From Meira nashicola (Eukaryota; Basidiomycota; Exobasidiomycetes; Exobasidiales; Brachybasidiaceae), in contig BCJU01000001.1 of NCBI GenBank assembly GCA_001600355.1, positions 5,952,013 through 6,016,012 of the forward strand: 64,000 nucleotides of DNA. Direction: 5' to 3'. Positions 1-10,318 of the stretch are shown here, in pieces; positions within the stretch are counted from its first letter, which is position 1, and each line of letters starts with the position of its first letter. A program made the position numbers and the translations under genes. The notes under the pieces were generated by a model. It made no database searches and was not told where the DNA came from. It worked only from the letters and a program-made list of their open reading frames with translations.

Positions 1-1388
1 GCGTGAGTGAAAGCGTCTGGCCTTCTTCTTTTATTGTCTCGATCGCGTTCAGCTGGTCTTGATTTTTCTAAAGTGCGAATCGGTTGAAGTCCAAGGTTTG
101 GATTTGCGTTTGCATTGTTCATTCCACCGCCACTTGAAAATTCTTCTTCATGTGCTTCAGTTGCCGTTTCACCTTCAATCTTTCCTGCTTCGCGTGCTGC
201 TTTTTCATAATAATCATCGGTAACGTGCTTTCCACCAGAGATGATATAAGCACCATGCAATTTATAAATATTTCTTGCAGCAACCATATTCACACTTCGG
301 GTACGAAGGTGTGCTGGTAATCGTTTATTTTCGATCAACCAAGCCTTTTCTTGATCTGTGCAGGCGAGTTTGACTAAAAGTGGATTCTTACGATAAAAGA
401 AGAACGAATCTCGATGACCTGCAGCACGAGCAGCATCAATACTGAGAGCATACCATTTGAGTGGATCAGGTCTTTCTGAAGATTGAAAAACAGGAAAAGT
501 GAATTTTCTTCCCCCAAGCAATTGTCCACGAGCGTCAATCTTTGTGTTTCCTGCTTCATCTTCGTCAATTTGCAATTCATCGTCCACACATGCATATTGG
601 CGTCCTTCGATATACACAGTTTGTCGAGTCGCAAAATCTGCATCCACACCGCCATCTGCGTCTACACCTTCTTCGTCTTCTGGTGCTGGTGTATTTGCTT
701 CTGTATCATCAGGTGGAACACTGCCCGTTTCATTTGGTGTATTTATGCCATCATCGCCATCCGGTTCCTCCGATTCTTCTACTATTCTGCCGCGTGGGCG
801 TATCTTTGGAGGTCTTCCACGACCACGTTTAAGTGGAATTCTGATTAAATTCTTCTTTCTTTGTTGTAAATTTGGCGTACTCGTTCCACTTTCATCTTCG
901 ATTGGCATAGGTGTTTGTGCAGCAGAATCGTCTTCTTCATCTCCTGTCCCAACACCATCAACCTCTAAGCCTTCTTCTCTTTGTGGCTTTTGTCTTGGAA
1001 GAGTTCTATAGCTGGATGCTTTACTGGCTGGAGCGAGAAAGGTTTGACCATGATCAGAAACGAGTACGTATTTGGATTTAGAGTTTCGCGTAACTTGTGA
1101 ACGTGAAGAAGATGGAATTGGTTGTTCATCTCCTTGTTCACCACCTGCTACAATATCATCTTCATCGTCATCATCTTGAACTTGTTGCTGACTTTGTTGC
1201 ATTGTGATTGATTGTTCGTCTTCGTCGTCATGTTGGTGAAAAGTGTCTTCTTCACCTTCCTCTTCTTCTTCTTCCTCAAACTTTTCCACAACTCCACGTC
1301 TTGAACGACTTTGTCCTCCTTGTGGAACGCGCTTCGATTGCCTTTGAACGGCATTTGCCGCCCTGGCCGCTGCCGCTCGTACTGGCAT
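1..1388 (-). CDS. RSC7: RSC7/SWP82-type chromatin remodelling complex subunit (3' end cut by window)
   Basis: The frame is open from an ATG at 1388 to the window edge (about 462 codons, no stop, no intron needed), so the C-terminus is missing. The N-terminal ~250 residues are low-complexity, rich in Glu, Asp and Gln, with a basic AT-hook-like stretch (KRGRGRPPK). From about residue 255 to 400 the protein has the conserved CRC_subunit (Rsc7/Swp82) pattern: VYIEGRQYACVDDEL, then GGRKFTFPVF, YALSIDAARAAGHRDSFFFY, and VTDDYYEKAARE. In yeast the family is a structural subunit of RSC or SWI/SNF nucleosome remodellers in the nucleus. The gene is divergent from the EMP70 gene at 2001 across a 612-bp spacer. 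Family assignment is firm; RSC7 versus SWP82 is not resolved. Confidence 0.85.
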   Translation of the reverse strand, partial: MPVRAAAARAANAVQRQSKRVPQGGQSRSRRGVVEKFEEEEEEEGEEDTFHQHDDEDEQSITMQQSQQQVQDDDDEDDIVAGGEQGDEQPIPSSSRSQVTRNSKSKYVLVSDHGQTFLAPASKASSYRTLPRQKPQREEGLEVDGVGTGDEEDDSAAQTPMPIEDESGTSTPNLQQRKKNLIRIPLKRGRGRPPKIRPRGRIVEESEEPDGDDGINTPNETGSVPPDDTEANTPAPEDEEGVDADGGVDADFATRQTVYIEGRQYACVDDELQIDEDEAGNTKIDARGQLLGGRKFTFPVFQSSERPDPLKWYALSIDAARAAGHRDSFFFYRKNPLLVKLACTDQEKAWLIENKRLPAHLRTRSVNMVAARNIYKLHGAYIISGGKHVTDDYYEKAAREAGKIEGETATEAHEEEFSSGGGMNNANANPNLGLQPIRTLEKSRPAERDRDNKRRRPDAFTH

Positions 1389-2000
1389 GTATGCGAAAAT
1401 AAAAAACGATTCGAGATTCTAGCTTAGAATTATATCTTTGTCCGATAAACCGTTCATCAATTGGAGAAGTTGCAGGTTATGGATGTGAATCTTGCTTAAT
1501 TTTTTCTTCCAATAGTCTTGATGGCGCAAATCCCTCTCTCTTGCTCTTTTTGTAAATAAAAGTGGTAGCGATGATACCTTTTAAAGTGCGGATGCGATCG
1601 TCAGGAACAACTTAAAAATCTTCGGAAGACCATAAAAATATAATGATGGAGAAAGCCAATGTACAAGTGTTTTTACTTATGCACACACAAAAAAGTCGAT
1701 GCTGTAAAGCAAAAACGTTCAAATTTGACGCGTTGATCGCATTCGCGTACACTGTAGTTTCGCGCCAATGGGAATCGGAAGATACATATGTACAATCATA
1801 AAAAATTACGCCCCCCTACGCTCCTTTACTTTTGCTGGCTACGCAGCGCCTAAGATAACGCCGCCCAGATTTCAGCTTTAGGCCTTTTGTTAGTGTTGTT
1901 TTAAATGTAGACTATGTCTTCTCGAAAGCCAAACAAATGAAATTACTCCTTCCTGTCTCTTTTAGAAATCATTATAAAGATAAAATACTGTTCGTCAAAG
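1389..2000. promoter_or_regulatory. Divergent intergenic region, RSC7-like / EMP70
   Basis: This 612-bp spacer lies between two outward-facing start codons and should hold both promoters. I see no RNA gene or repeat. Short open frames here do not resemble proteins. Confidence 0.4.
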
Positions 2001-3983
2001 ATGGTGAAGCAAATGGCAGGATGGGCTGTGGCGCAACGTGTGCTATTTGCAGTCACTCTGATGACGATTGCTGCACCATCAGTATCAGCATGGTATTTGC
2101 CAGGATCAGCACCTCGTACATACACAAAGGGAGAAGCAGTTCCCTTCAGCGTAAATGCGCTCGAACCTATGGCAATGGCACCTGGAAATCCCAATACAAG
2201 ATTACCTGCACCTTCAGGAGCGGGGACTGGATCGAACGCACACATAAAATCCATCATCAATCTTGATTATTACAATGAACATTTACATTTTTGTCAACCA
2301 AAAGGTGGTCCTCAAGGTAAAAGTGAAGGTCTAGGTTCAGTCTTGTTTGGAGATCGGATATACAATAGCCCGATTGAACCAAGAATGTTGGTGAACGAAA
2401 GTTGTGTTCAAGTTTGTACGACTGATATTCCTTCTGAAGATGCAAAGTACATCAATGAAAAGATCGAAGATCAATACGCTGTCAGATGGCTGGTTGATGG
2501 TTTGCCAGTAGCTACAAAAAAGATCGCTGATCGTACACACGAATTTTTCTACGCTATTGGCTTTCCATTAGGTCAATTATATGATGAATCAAACATGATC
2601 CTCAATCCACCTGCATTAAACAATCATCATGATATTTACATCGAATATCACAAAAGAGGAGAAAATGAATTCAGAGTGGTAGGAGCAACAGTAATTCCAT
2701 CGTCTATAGATTCTTTGGGAGGAGGAAGAGACATCAATGCAGACTGCTCGCGAACAGGTTTCCTTCAATTGAATCAGAACTTACAAACACAAAAGATTGC
2801 ATACACCTACTCAGCACGCTGGATCGAAAGTTCAACACCTTGGGCTACAAGATGGGACAATTACTTGCGAGTATTCGACCCTAGAATTCATTGGTTTGCT
2901 CTGATTAATTCGATTATTATCGTTGCCTTTTTGGTATTGATGGTAGGAATGATTTTAGCAAGGTCAGTCTCAAGAGATATTAGTCGCTATAATGCAATTG
3001 ATTTAGATGAGGACGTTCAAGAGGAGTATGGATGGAAGCTCGTACATGCAGATGTCAATCGAACACCACCGCGACCCACACTTCTTTCGACCATGATCGG
3101 AACGGGAACCCAATTGGTCGCCATGTCACTCGTCACACTTATTTTCGCACTTCTTGGATTCCTTTCGCCTTCTAATAGAGGCAGCTTGGGCACTGTGATG
3201 GTGGTCACTTGGTGTTTCTTTGGAGGTGTAGCAGGCTACTTTTCCTCTCGTATTTATATCTCACTTGGGGGAGACAATTGGAAGCAGACTGCATTCTTGA
3301 CCGCAGTCTTGTTCCCTATGATCATCTTTACCAACATTTTGAGTCTCAATTTCTTCTTGTTGGTTTCAAATAGTTCCGGTGCAGTACCGTTTGGAACACT
3401 TCTTGCTTTGATTGTCTTGTGGTTCTTGATCAACGTTCCTTTGGTTTTAGTAGGCAGTGTGATCGGTATTCGACAAGGAGGATGGAAGAATCCAACAAAA
3501 GTCAACACCATCCCAAGACAAATTCCTCCTACGATCTGGTACCTTCGACCATTCACGAGTGCAATCATGGCTGGTATTTTACCTTTTGGAGCAGCATTTT
3601 TGGAATTATTCTTTGTGCTGAACAGTCTTTTTGGTACGAAGGTGTATTATGCATTCGGATTTTTGACGTTGACGTTTGTCGTTACGGCCTTGACAACGGC
3701 TACAGTGACTGTACTGTATGTTTACTTTGCCCTTTGCGCAGAAGATTATAGGTGGCAATGGAGAGCATTTTTGACTGGAGGAGGATGTGCATTTTGGTTA
3801 TTCTTGTATGGTCTATTTTACTGGATGACAAGGTTGGATTTGGATGGATTTAGTAATCGGGTTCTTTATCTTGGATACCTTTCCAGTTTAACACTCTTGG
3901 CATTCTTACTTTTCGGTACGATTGGATGGGGAGCAAGCTTTATAGCTATTCGAGCAATGTACAAGAGCGTTCGAGTTGACTAG
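2001..3983 (+). CDS. EMP70: Endomembrane protein 70 / transmembrane nine (nonaspanin) protein
   Basis: A single 660-aa exon with the full nonaspanin plan. An N-terminal signal peptide covers about residues 1-30, followed by a lumenal domain to ~295 containing YNEHLHFCQP near residue 93. Nine hydrophobic segments fill the C-terminal half, starting with a helix near 297-322. The conserved cytosolic loop DLDEDVQEEYGWKLVHADV precedes helix 2, and VPFGTLLALIVLWFLINVPL is a family hallmark. TMN proteins act in Golgi and endosomes, sorting Gly-rich transmembrane helices and affecting adhesion and copper handling. The last residues are SVRVD, so the usual KxD/E COPI-binding Lys at position -3 is Arg. 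The stop lies only 75 bp from the convergent stop of the next gene. Confidence 0.95.
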   Translation: MVKQMAGWAVAQRVLFAVTLMTIAAPSVSAWYLPGSAPRTYTKGEAVPFSVNALEPMAMAPGNPNTRLPAPSGAGTGSNAHIKSIINLDYYNEHLHFCQPKGGPQGKSEGLGSVLFGDRIYNSPIEPRMLVNESCVQVCTTDIPSEDAKYINEKIEDQYAVRWLVDGLPVATKKIADRTHEFFYAIGFPLGQLYDESNMILNPPALNNHHDIYIEYHKRGENEFRVVGATVIPSSIDSLGGGRDINADCSRTGFLQLNQNLQTQKIAYTYSARWIESSTPWATRWDNYLRVFDPRIHWFALINSIIIVAFLVLMVGMILARSVSRDISRYNAIDLDEDVQEEYGWKLVHADVNRTPPRPTLLSTMIGTGTQLVAMSLVTLIFALLGFLSPSNRGSLGTVMVVTWCFFGGVAGYFSSRIYISLGGDNWKQTAFLTAVLFPMIIFTNILSLNFFLLVSNSSGAVPFGTLLALIVLWFLINVPLVLVGSVIGIRQGGWKNPTKVNTIPRQIPPTIWYLRPFTSAIMAGILPFGAAFLELFFVLNSLFGTKVYYAFGFLTLTFVVTALTTATVTVLYVYFALCAEDYRWQWRAFLTGGGCAFWLFLYGLFYWMTRLDLDGFSNRVLYLGYLSSLTLLAFLLFGTIGWGASFIAIRAMYKSVRVD

Positions 3984-4058
3984 AGAAAGATCTGTGATGT
4001 ATATAAAACATTTGTGTAAAAGAGATGAAATTGTAATAGAATGTGTGAGTGCGTGTAA

Positions 4059-5624
4059 TTAAAGGAAGAGATTGAACAAAGGAGTAAAGATGGCAGAAGG
4101 AGTGACTGGACACATGATTCCATGAGCTGACCAAACGTCTACCAATGCTATGCCTGGCCAAGTGATCCAAAAAGTACACCAAATCCAACCGATGACATTT
4201 CGCATTTTGCCGTTGATTAATCTTGTTTGTCCTTTACCTAGTAAGATATTTGCAATGTTTGGCTCTAATTGATTTGACCAAATTTCTTCAAAAATGATAA
4301 CGATTGCTTGACTGAGGAAGAAACGAGTTGAAACGTAATTCTTTGCACCAAAACCATAGCCCATTGCTCTTAATTGTTTTTCATTGATGCCTTGACGATA
4401 CTTTGGTGAAATGTGTTGAATGTGACCTAATAAACCTTCTAAACTTAATTCATGACTAATTCCACTTAAAAAGAAAGCAAACAATAATCCAATTGCTCGA
4501 CCAATCGAAACGGGAAGATTAAATCTTTTGGCTAATTTTGCACTTGGACGCATTGCTATTACCGTATATTGTCGCTTTGGTAATTGATGCCATCCTTCTG
4601 ACCAAAGTGATTGTAAAGATGTACAAGAAGAAAATCTTGGACATAATAAAGGCTCATAACGTGAAACGGTAATTGGAACTTGATGAGGAGGAGTGAATAA
4701 TAGAGTGAAAAAGTATGCGAATAAATGAATCATATGCATACGTAATGGAATTGAAGCGCCAATGATCATAGCAGTGATCCAAGGTGTAAGCGTTGGTCCA
4801 AATTTACTTGATTGTGTTGATTCTGATAACTTCATAAATCCATTATTATCTTTTATGTGATTATGTATGCCCAACAAGGAAGGATGAAGAAGAACAGCCA
4901 TCATTAAATCCGAAATTAGAATTGATTGCAAAAAGTTCTGAGCGACATACATAATATTGTCCACTTTAAGCAAATAAATTTCGCGTTGATTAAGTTTACT
5001 TTTTGCTTCTAATCTTTCACTTGCGATCAAGGCTTTATAACCAGCTTGAAATGGAGCACCACGTTGAGATTGGCCACGAACATAACCAAAAGCACGTGGA
5101 CTCATAGCGATATCAAATGGTAACCAAGCTTTTGTACCTGGAAAGTATTTCGGTCTTTCCATTGAATATTCATTTCCACCTGTCACTTTTTCTTCTGCCT
5201 CTTTGATTTCTTTTGGTGATAAGCCTTTCTCTTCTAGCAATTGTCGATATTCTTTTGCATCTTTTACATCTTGTTCATCTTCTCTTGCCAAGAAAAGGAA
5301 ATCGAGTGTAAAGATTATGATTGAAAGTGAACAAGCACCCATATACGCATCACCATTTCCCCAAACAACTGAAGGTTCATTTGTCGCATTCCAATGGGTG
5401 TAATGTAACAAACAATTGCGTAAAACGATGGGTACTAGAGCACAAACATATAGCATACGCCAACGAAGTGAAAGTGAAGGATGATAGAGTCGAATATATG
5501 CTGCAACTGTTGGAAGACAAATTGTCAAAATCAAGAGAAACAGCGATACGATTGTATGCGGCTTGCGCTCCGATAATGGTGGAATACACCAAAACCAGAT
5601 TGAATTCAAAATTTCGTAAATCAT
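4059..5624 (-). CDS. Wax-synthase-like MBOAT acyltransferase, copy 1
   Basis: A single 521-aa exon, the first of three tandem paralogues on this strand. It is a polytopic membrane protein. Motifs shared by all three copies are an N-terminal YIRL-x2-HPSLSLRW, FLAREDEQDVKDAKEY, a Pro-Gly-Thr turn (YFPGT), PITVSRYEPL, SGISHELSLEGL with the presumed catalytic His at residue 391, an aromatic block KNYVSTRFFLSQ, and VIGWIWCTFW near the end. This matches the fungal wax synthase (MBOAT_2) family, whose members move acyl groups from acyl-CoA to a hydroxyl on a lipid, sterol or terpenoid, usually in the ER. The substrate cannot be read from the sequence. It is convergent with EMP70, with 3' ends 75 bp apart. 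Confidence 0.85.
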   Translation of the reverse strand: MIYEILNSIWFWCIPPLSERKPHTIVSLFLLILTICLPTVAAYIRLYHPSLSLRWRMLYVCALVPIVLRNCLLHYTHWNATNEPSVVWGNGDAYMGACSLSIIIFTLDFLFLAREDEQDVKDAKEYRQLLEEKGLSPKEIKEAEEKVTGGNEYSMERPKYFPGTKAWLPFDIAMSPRAFGYVRGQSQRGAPFQAGYKALIASERLEAKSKLNQREIYLLKVDNIMYVAQNFLQSILISDLMMAVLLHPSLLGIHNHIKDNNGFMKLSESTQSSKFGPTLTPWITAMIIGASIPLRMHMIHLFAYFFTLLFTPPHQVPITVSRYEPLLCPRFSSCTSLQSLWSEGWHQLPKRQYTVIAMRPSAKLAKRFNLPVSIGRAIGLLFAFFLSGISHELSLEGLLGHIQHISPKYRQGINEKQLRAMGYGFGAKNYVSTRFFLSQAIVIIFEEIWSNQLEPNIANILLGKGQTRLINGKMRNVIGWIWCTFWITWPGIALVDVWSAHGIMCPVTPSAIFTPLFNLFL

Positions 5625-5904
5625 TTCTAATTCTTGTATTGTAGAGATGTTGAAGGTAGAAAGGATGGCGTTTCAACAACCTGCGCAATTCTCATCTTGC
5701 GACGGCATAGATCGGAGTTTGAGGGGCCGTCAAACTAATTTCACATTCTCCAATTCCGCGGGTAACGAATAGAGCGTTTACTGACATTTGACATTCATTT
5801 GATCTACACTTTTCCCCTAATTGATTATCATTCATTTTTAAAGGAAAGGGGTTATGTGATCGACATTGAGATATTGAAATATACATCACAAGGGTATTCA
5901 CAAT

Positions 5905-7510
5905 TCAAAACAATGGGAGAAAGCGAAAGATAATAGAAGTATTAGTAGCTTGAATCATGCCATGTCGACACCATGTCTGAATAAAAGAAAAGGCAAAAGT
6001 CAGTTAATCAACTCAAACAATATCGATTAAATCCACTTACATCAACAAGCTCAACGGCAAGTAGCATCATACAAGTCATACACCATATCCAACCCAATAC
6101 ATTTCTTGCCTTACCAGAAACGATTTGTTTTCCTAGCTTTCCAAAGAGTAAAAATGCAATTTGCGGTTCAATGAACGAACAAAAGATATCTTCTACAACA
6201 ATCACCAAACCACAATTGACAAAGAATCTAGTCGAAGCATATTTATTTGCACCCCAACCATAACCCATTTTACGTAAAGTTGTTTCATCATATTGTGTAA
6301 ATCGTTTAACGTTTCGAACATGCGGTATGATGGCTTCCATGCATCCTTCGTGCATCAAACCGCTATAAGCAAAACTTAAAATGACACCAATTCCTCTTGC
6401 TAAATTGATCGGTAAACCTAATCGTTTTGCTAACGATTTACATGGACGCATAAAAAGCACTGTTACCGGTCTTCTAATCAATCCATGCCATTGCGTTCCC
6501 CATAAATCGCTCATCGAAGTTGAAAAATGTGGTTTAGCGAATAAAAGTGGCTCCCATCGTCCGATGGTGATTGGTATATGAGTTGGTTTTGTGAGAATGA
6601 GAGCGATCAAATAGATAAATGCTGAAAATGCTTGTAATCTTGCCACGATTGCGCATCCAAACACAGCCACAACAAAATACGTAGCAAACGGTTGTGGAAG
6701 GATTGTTTGATGTAATGCAGCTTGTAAACCTGATAAATGATCGTTTGTAGATGAATCTAAAATCTTTTTGTTCGAGATAATCGATTCTAAGAAATCTAAA
6801 CAGAGAAAGCAACATAGAAACGTTTTAAAAGTTCGAAAGATTGTAACTTGCTTTATCGCTTTTGCAATTTGAGGATCTGAATTCTCTAACTTTTCAGCAC
6901 CAATCAAAGCAGAATAACCACCTTCATATACTGCTAATCCTTTTTGATTTAAGCCTTTCTTGTATCCTAATCCACGTGTAGCATCAGCCAAATCTTTGAT
7001 GTAGTAATTCTTTGTTCCGGGATAATAAAGAGGTCTCTCAAACGTACCTCCATCACAAAGTTCCTTTTCTAATTTGTTCAATTGTTCGACAGATAGTGTA
7101 GGATACTTGTCCACTAAATTTTTTCTATATTCATTTGCACCTTTTACATCTAGATCTTCCTCTCTTGCAAGGAAAAGGTAATCAATCACAGTTGTCAAAA
7201 TGCCAAAGATACCTCCTCCTGCAATCACGTCAATGATAACATAATATCCCATCGTATCATCTTCACCATCTTTTTGCCATGGAAAACGTGTAAATCTTGA
7301 AATATTGTTATGAATCACAAATAATGTACATCCTAACAAAATTATTAATTTCCAATGAAATCCTAAATTTGGATATTTGATACGAATATATGCGCTCAGT
7401 AAGATTGTTGCTGATGAACATACTATTCCTATCGGCGCGAATGCCGTTCCGTGTCTTTTGTCCAACGGTGGTACGATGAAGTGCCATAATTTGAGTAATA
7501 AGGTTTCCAT
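5905..7510 (-). CDS. Wax-synthase-like MBOAT acyltransferase, copy 2 (two exons)
   Basis: Exon 1 runs 7510-6041 and exon 2 runs 5976-5905, giving 513 aa. I place the start at ATG 7510 (METLLLKLW) because it aligns with copy 1; an in-frame upstream extension has no counterpart. The open frame of exon 1 ends early at 6008, inside an intron (donor GTAAGT at 6040, acceptor CAG ending at 5977, 64 nt). Splicing restores the tail LVDTWCRHGMIQ, matching LVDVWSAHGIM in copy 1. Other shared motifs are YIRIKYPNL, FLAREEDLDVKGANEY, PITIGRWEPL, SGLMHEGCMEA with presumed catalytic His 387, and NVLGWIWCM. The substrate is unknown. It is about 280 bp upstream of copy 1 and in the same orientation. Confidence 0.85.
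5977..6040 (-). other. Spliceosomal intron in MBOAT copy 2
   Basis: A 64-nt intron with donor GTAAGT and acceptor TTATTCAG, in phase 0 after Asp490. Read through, it gives a stop after nine unrelated residues. Removing it recovers the conserved C-terminal helix shared by the other two paralogues. Confidence 0.8.
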
Positions 7511-8252
7511 CTTGTTGACTTTTCTCAAAACTACCTGAGGATAGTGGTTGTAAGTAAAGAGCAGAAGAGAGTATCTGCTGTTGATCCGAATTGGCGACAT
7601 AAAAAGGCGGGCCGAAAAGGTTAATAAAGTCATGTTACGTGTACTTTGCTCAAAAATTCGGGATGTATCATTCAACCCATTTTCTGACGCCGAATAAACC
7701 ATTCATCGCCTAATTTATTCAGGAGGCGTTCGGCTTTTATCTGTAAATGTCAGTCACGAGGAATTCACATCAGGGATACAAATCATCCCTAATATTTTCA
7801 TTGTTGAAATTGACATTTAAATAAAAATATGCATAATTGGCAAAGTAGAAGAGATGAATCGAAACAAGAAAGAATCAAAAGCTTGAAGGAGACCATGTTC
7901 CCACAAGGAAAACGAAGAGTGGGAGGATTTCATGTGCAGGCACGTATGTTTTTCCGCTGCAAGTTTTAGTCAACACGTTCGTAAACGATTACCACCCATT
8001 GCTCTTTTGTCTAAAGGGGTTGTTGTTTTACCATTGATCGGCCCGACATCGTGTATTTAATACATACACACATATTTTCATGCATTTTCTGCTTAATAAA
8101 ATAAAAAGAATGCTTGTTTTGCTCGCATTTTGAAACACAAACGTCACGTTTAGTCTTTTCAAAGTCAGCTTGAGTCTAAAGGTCTCTGTATGTATCTTCA
8201 GGTTTGCAGTAATATACAATTAATATGAAGCTGACGCTTGTTCTGATACAAA
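7511..8252. other. Intergenic spacer between MBOAT copies 2 and 3
   Basis: A 742-bp spacer holding the copy 2 promoter and the copy 3 3' end. I see no RNA gene, repeat or decayed coding sequence. Confidence 0.35.
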
Positions 8253-9794
8253 TCACGTCACAGGAGGTAAAAGATCGACGATGATTTGAGTAAGAGGATG
8301 GGTAAATTGAAAAGTGATACCTGCACTAGCAATACCGTGAAGAAGCCAAATATCAAGTAGCATATGTCCAAAATAAACCATAACTGTCATACACCAAATC
8401 CAACCTAAAATCCTTCGCAAAACACCTTTGAAAAGCTGTGGTTTGTCAAGCTTGGTAGTATGGTTTGAAAAAATTACTGCAATGCGTGGTTCAACAATAT
8501 TCGTGAATATGTCCTCGAAAATAATTCCAATTCCTTGAATCAAGAAGAACTGTGTCGATCGGAAATTTTGCGCACCAAATCCACGTTCTGACGTACGAAT
8601 GCGACCAATTTTGGCTCCATCAACATCCCATACCTTGAATTTGGGAAGGATAGCCTCTAAGCACATCTCATGCATCAATCCGCTGATCAAGAAAGTTGCT
8701 AAAACGCCAAATGCAGTTCCCACCTTCCGAGGCAATCCCACTGTGGTGATCAAATTTCGAATCGGATAATATCCAAATATTAGAAAGAATCGTCGAAAGA
8801 AACCATGCCAATGAATGCCCCACATTGCACGCAAAGAATCACTAAAATGAGGATGTGCAAATGGCAAAGGCTCGTAACGTGAAATTGTAATCGGTATCTG
8901 GGATGGTCTTGTCGGCAATAGAGCACAAAGATAAACCAAAGAGCTTACAGTTTGCATCACACAAACGACATAAGTGCCAAGCAAAGCTGTCAAGATCATA
9001 GGTCCAGCTGATCCTAATCTTCCTTTCTTGGACTCGCCAATGGAGCAAGGACCATGCTTGCAATCATCCGTCAGAATTTCTGGCCTTCGATAGAAAGATT
9101 CGATGAAGTCTAAGATCAAATAGCAAACAACAAAAATTCGAGCTGCTTTCTTGCACGCATTCCATTTGATCTTACGTGCTTCATATGTCGATCCTTTTGC
9201 TAGTAATTGTGACTTTGTCAAAGCGTCATACCCAGCCTTGTAGGGCAAATCTCCTTGATCGATGCCTCTTCCGTATCCTAATCCGCGCAAACTAGCGAGG
9301 ATATCCAAAACAAGTGGGACATTTGTTCCAGGGAAGCATCGAGGACGCTGGAGTGTGAATCCATCTCTGACCAGAGAAGTAATTTCTCGTTTTGTATGAT
9401 CGAGCTCAAAGTTTTTTGCACCATTAACGTCGTAATCCTCTTCTTTTCCCATCAATAATAATTCCACGAAAAGCATCACAAATACGTATGCTGCTACACC
9501 CGAAACGAAACAAAACATCTCGCTCGAAAAGTTGAGAGTTCTGTAAGATAAAGTTGTGTCTACATAGTTAGACAAACACGATCGAAAGATCACAGGTACG
9601 CCAACAATAGCAAATGCAGCTCTCCAGTATAACGACAGATTTGGATGCCTTAATCGAATGTAGGATGCTATAATCAGCAATAGGGGTGGAAGTAAAAAGA
9701 TAGGAGCTGTCTTTGCTGTGAATGACTGACGCTCATCTGGTAATGGCAAGAACGTCGAAAAGAATGATTCGATTGCTTCTGTCTTTACAGTCAT
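8253..9794 (-). CDS. Wax-synthase-like MBOAT acyltransferase, copy 3
   Basis: A single 513-aa exon from ATG 9794 (MTVKTEAIES); the frame continues 13 codons upstream only to a TTG. It carries the same motif series as copies 1 and 2: YIRLRHPNLSLYWR, KEEDYDVNGAKNF, RCFPGT, RGLGYGRGIDQ, PITISRYEPL, SGLMHEMCLEA with presumed catalytic His 375, NFRSTQFFLIQ and ILGWIWCMTVM. Paired Cys residues in the middle loop (near SIGESKK) are absent from the other copies. The three paralogues have clearly diverged, so the duplications are not recent and the enzymes may have different acceptors. The chemical role is assigned by family only. Confidence 0.85.
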   Translation of the reverse strand: MTVKTEAIESFFSTFLPLPDERQSFTAKTAPIFLLPPLLLIIASYIRLRHPNLSLYWRAAFAIVGVPVIFRSCLSNYVDTTLSYRTLNFSSEMFCFVSGVAAYVFVMLFVELLLMGKEEDYDVNGAKNFELDHTKREITSLVRDGFTLQRPRCFPGTNVPLVLDILASLRGLGYGRGIDQGDLPYKAGYDALTKSQLLAKGSTYEARKIKWNACKKAARIFVVCYLILDFIESFYRRPEILTDDCKHGPCSIGESKKGRLGSAGPMILTALLGTYVVCVMQTVSSLVYLCALLPTRPSQIPITISRYEPLPFAHPHFSDSLRAMWGIHWHGFFRRFFLIFGYYPIRNLITTVGLPRKVGTAFGVLATFLISGLMHEMCLEAILPKFKVWDVDGAKIGRIRTSERGFGAQNFRSTQFFLIQGIGIIFEDIFTNIVEPRIAVIFSNHTTKLDKPQLFKGVLRRILGWIWCMTVMVYFGHMLLDIWLLHGIASAGITFQFTHPLTQIIVDLLPPVT

Positions 9795-10318
9795 GTTGAA
9801 ATTTGTTAAGGTGGTCGAAAGTAGAGAAATCAAGAAATCAAGATTCGAGAAAGAGAAAGAAGTGATATGAGTTGCGATAAATCCAATACAAATACAGCAT
9901 TAAAGGCGGAACTTGAATTCTTTTGACCGTTAATTTTCGCGCATTTTGAATACCAACGGCCCGTCGAAATCCGTCTAAACGAAGTTGGTCGTAATGAATG
10001 CAAAGACAACAAAATTACGTATGTCCAACACTTTTAGCGCCCATTTCTTCTTGACGTTACAAATTATGTACAACCCGTGCTCGGTCTGCTTTTGCGCGTA
10101 TATGCACCTGACGAAAGCAACCCCAACCCTAATAATAACTGCATTCAATGTTCCCTTTACGAAGCAATTGTTCAAAAATGTGAATCTTAATCGGTCCCTT
10201 ACTTCTTCAAAGGGGTCGATCATTTACTTAATAATATCAGGATATCGTACAAAAATTTATTGTACACGTATTGATACAAGGAGAATGATAAAAGTACATG
10301 AATGAATATAGTTTCTTT
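9795..10318. other. Intergenic spacer
   Basis: A 524-bp spacer between the MBOAT copy 3 start and the NC2 alpha stop. The short open frames in both directions have no recognisable features. Confidence 0.35.

Noticed and set aside
499..1011. A Ser-rich 170-codon frame opposite the RSC7-like gene
   Set aside because: It is a shadow of acidic Glu/Asp codons on the minus strand, which contains a recognisable conserved domain.
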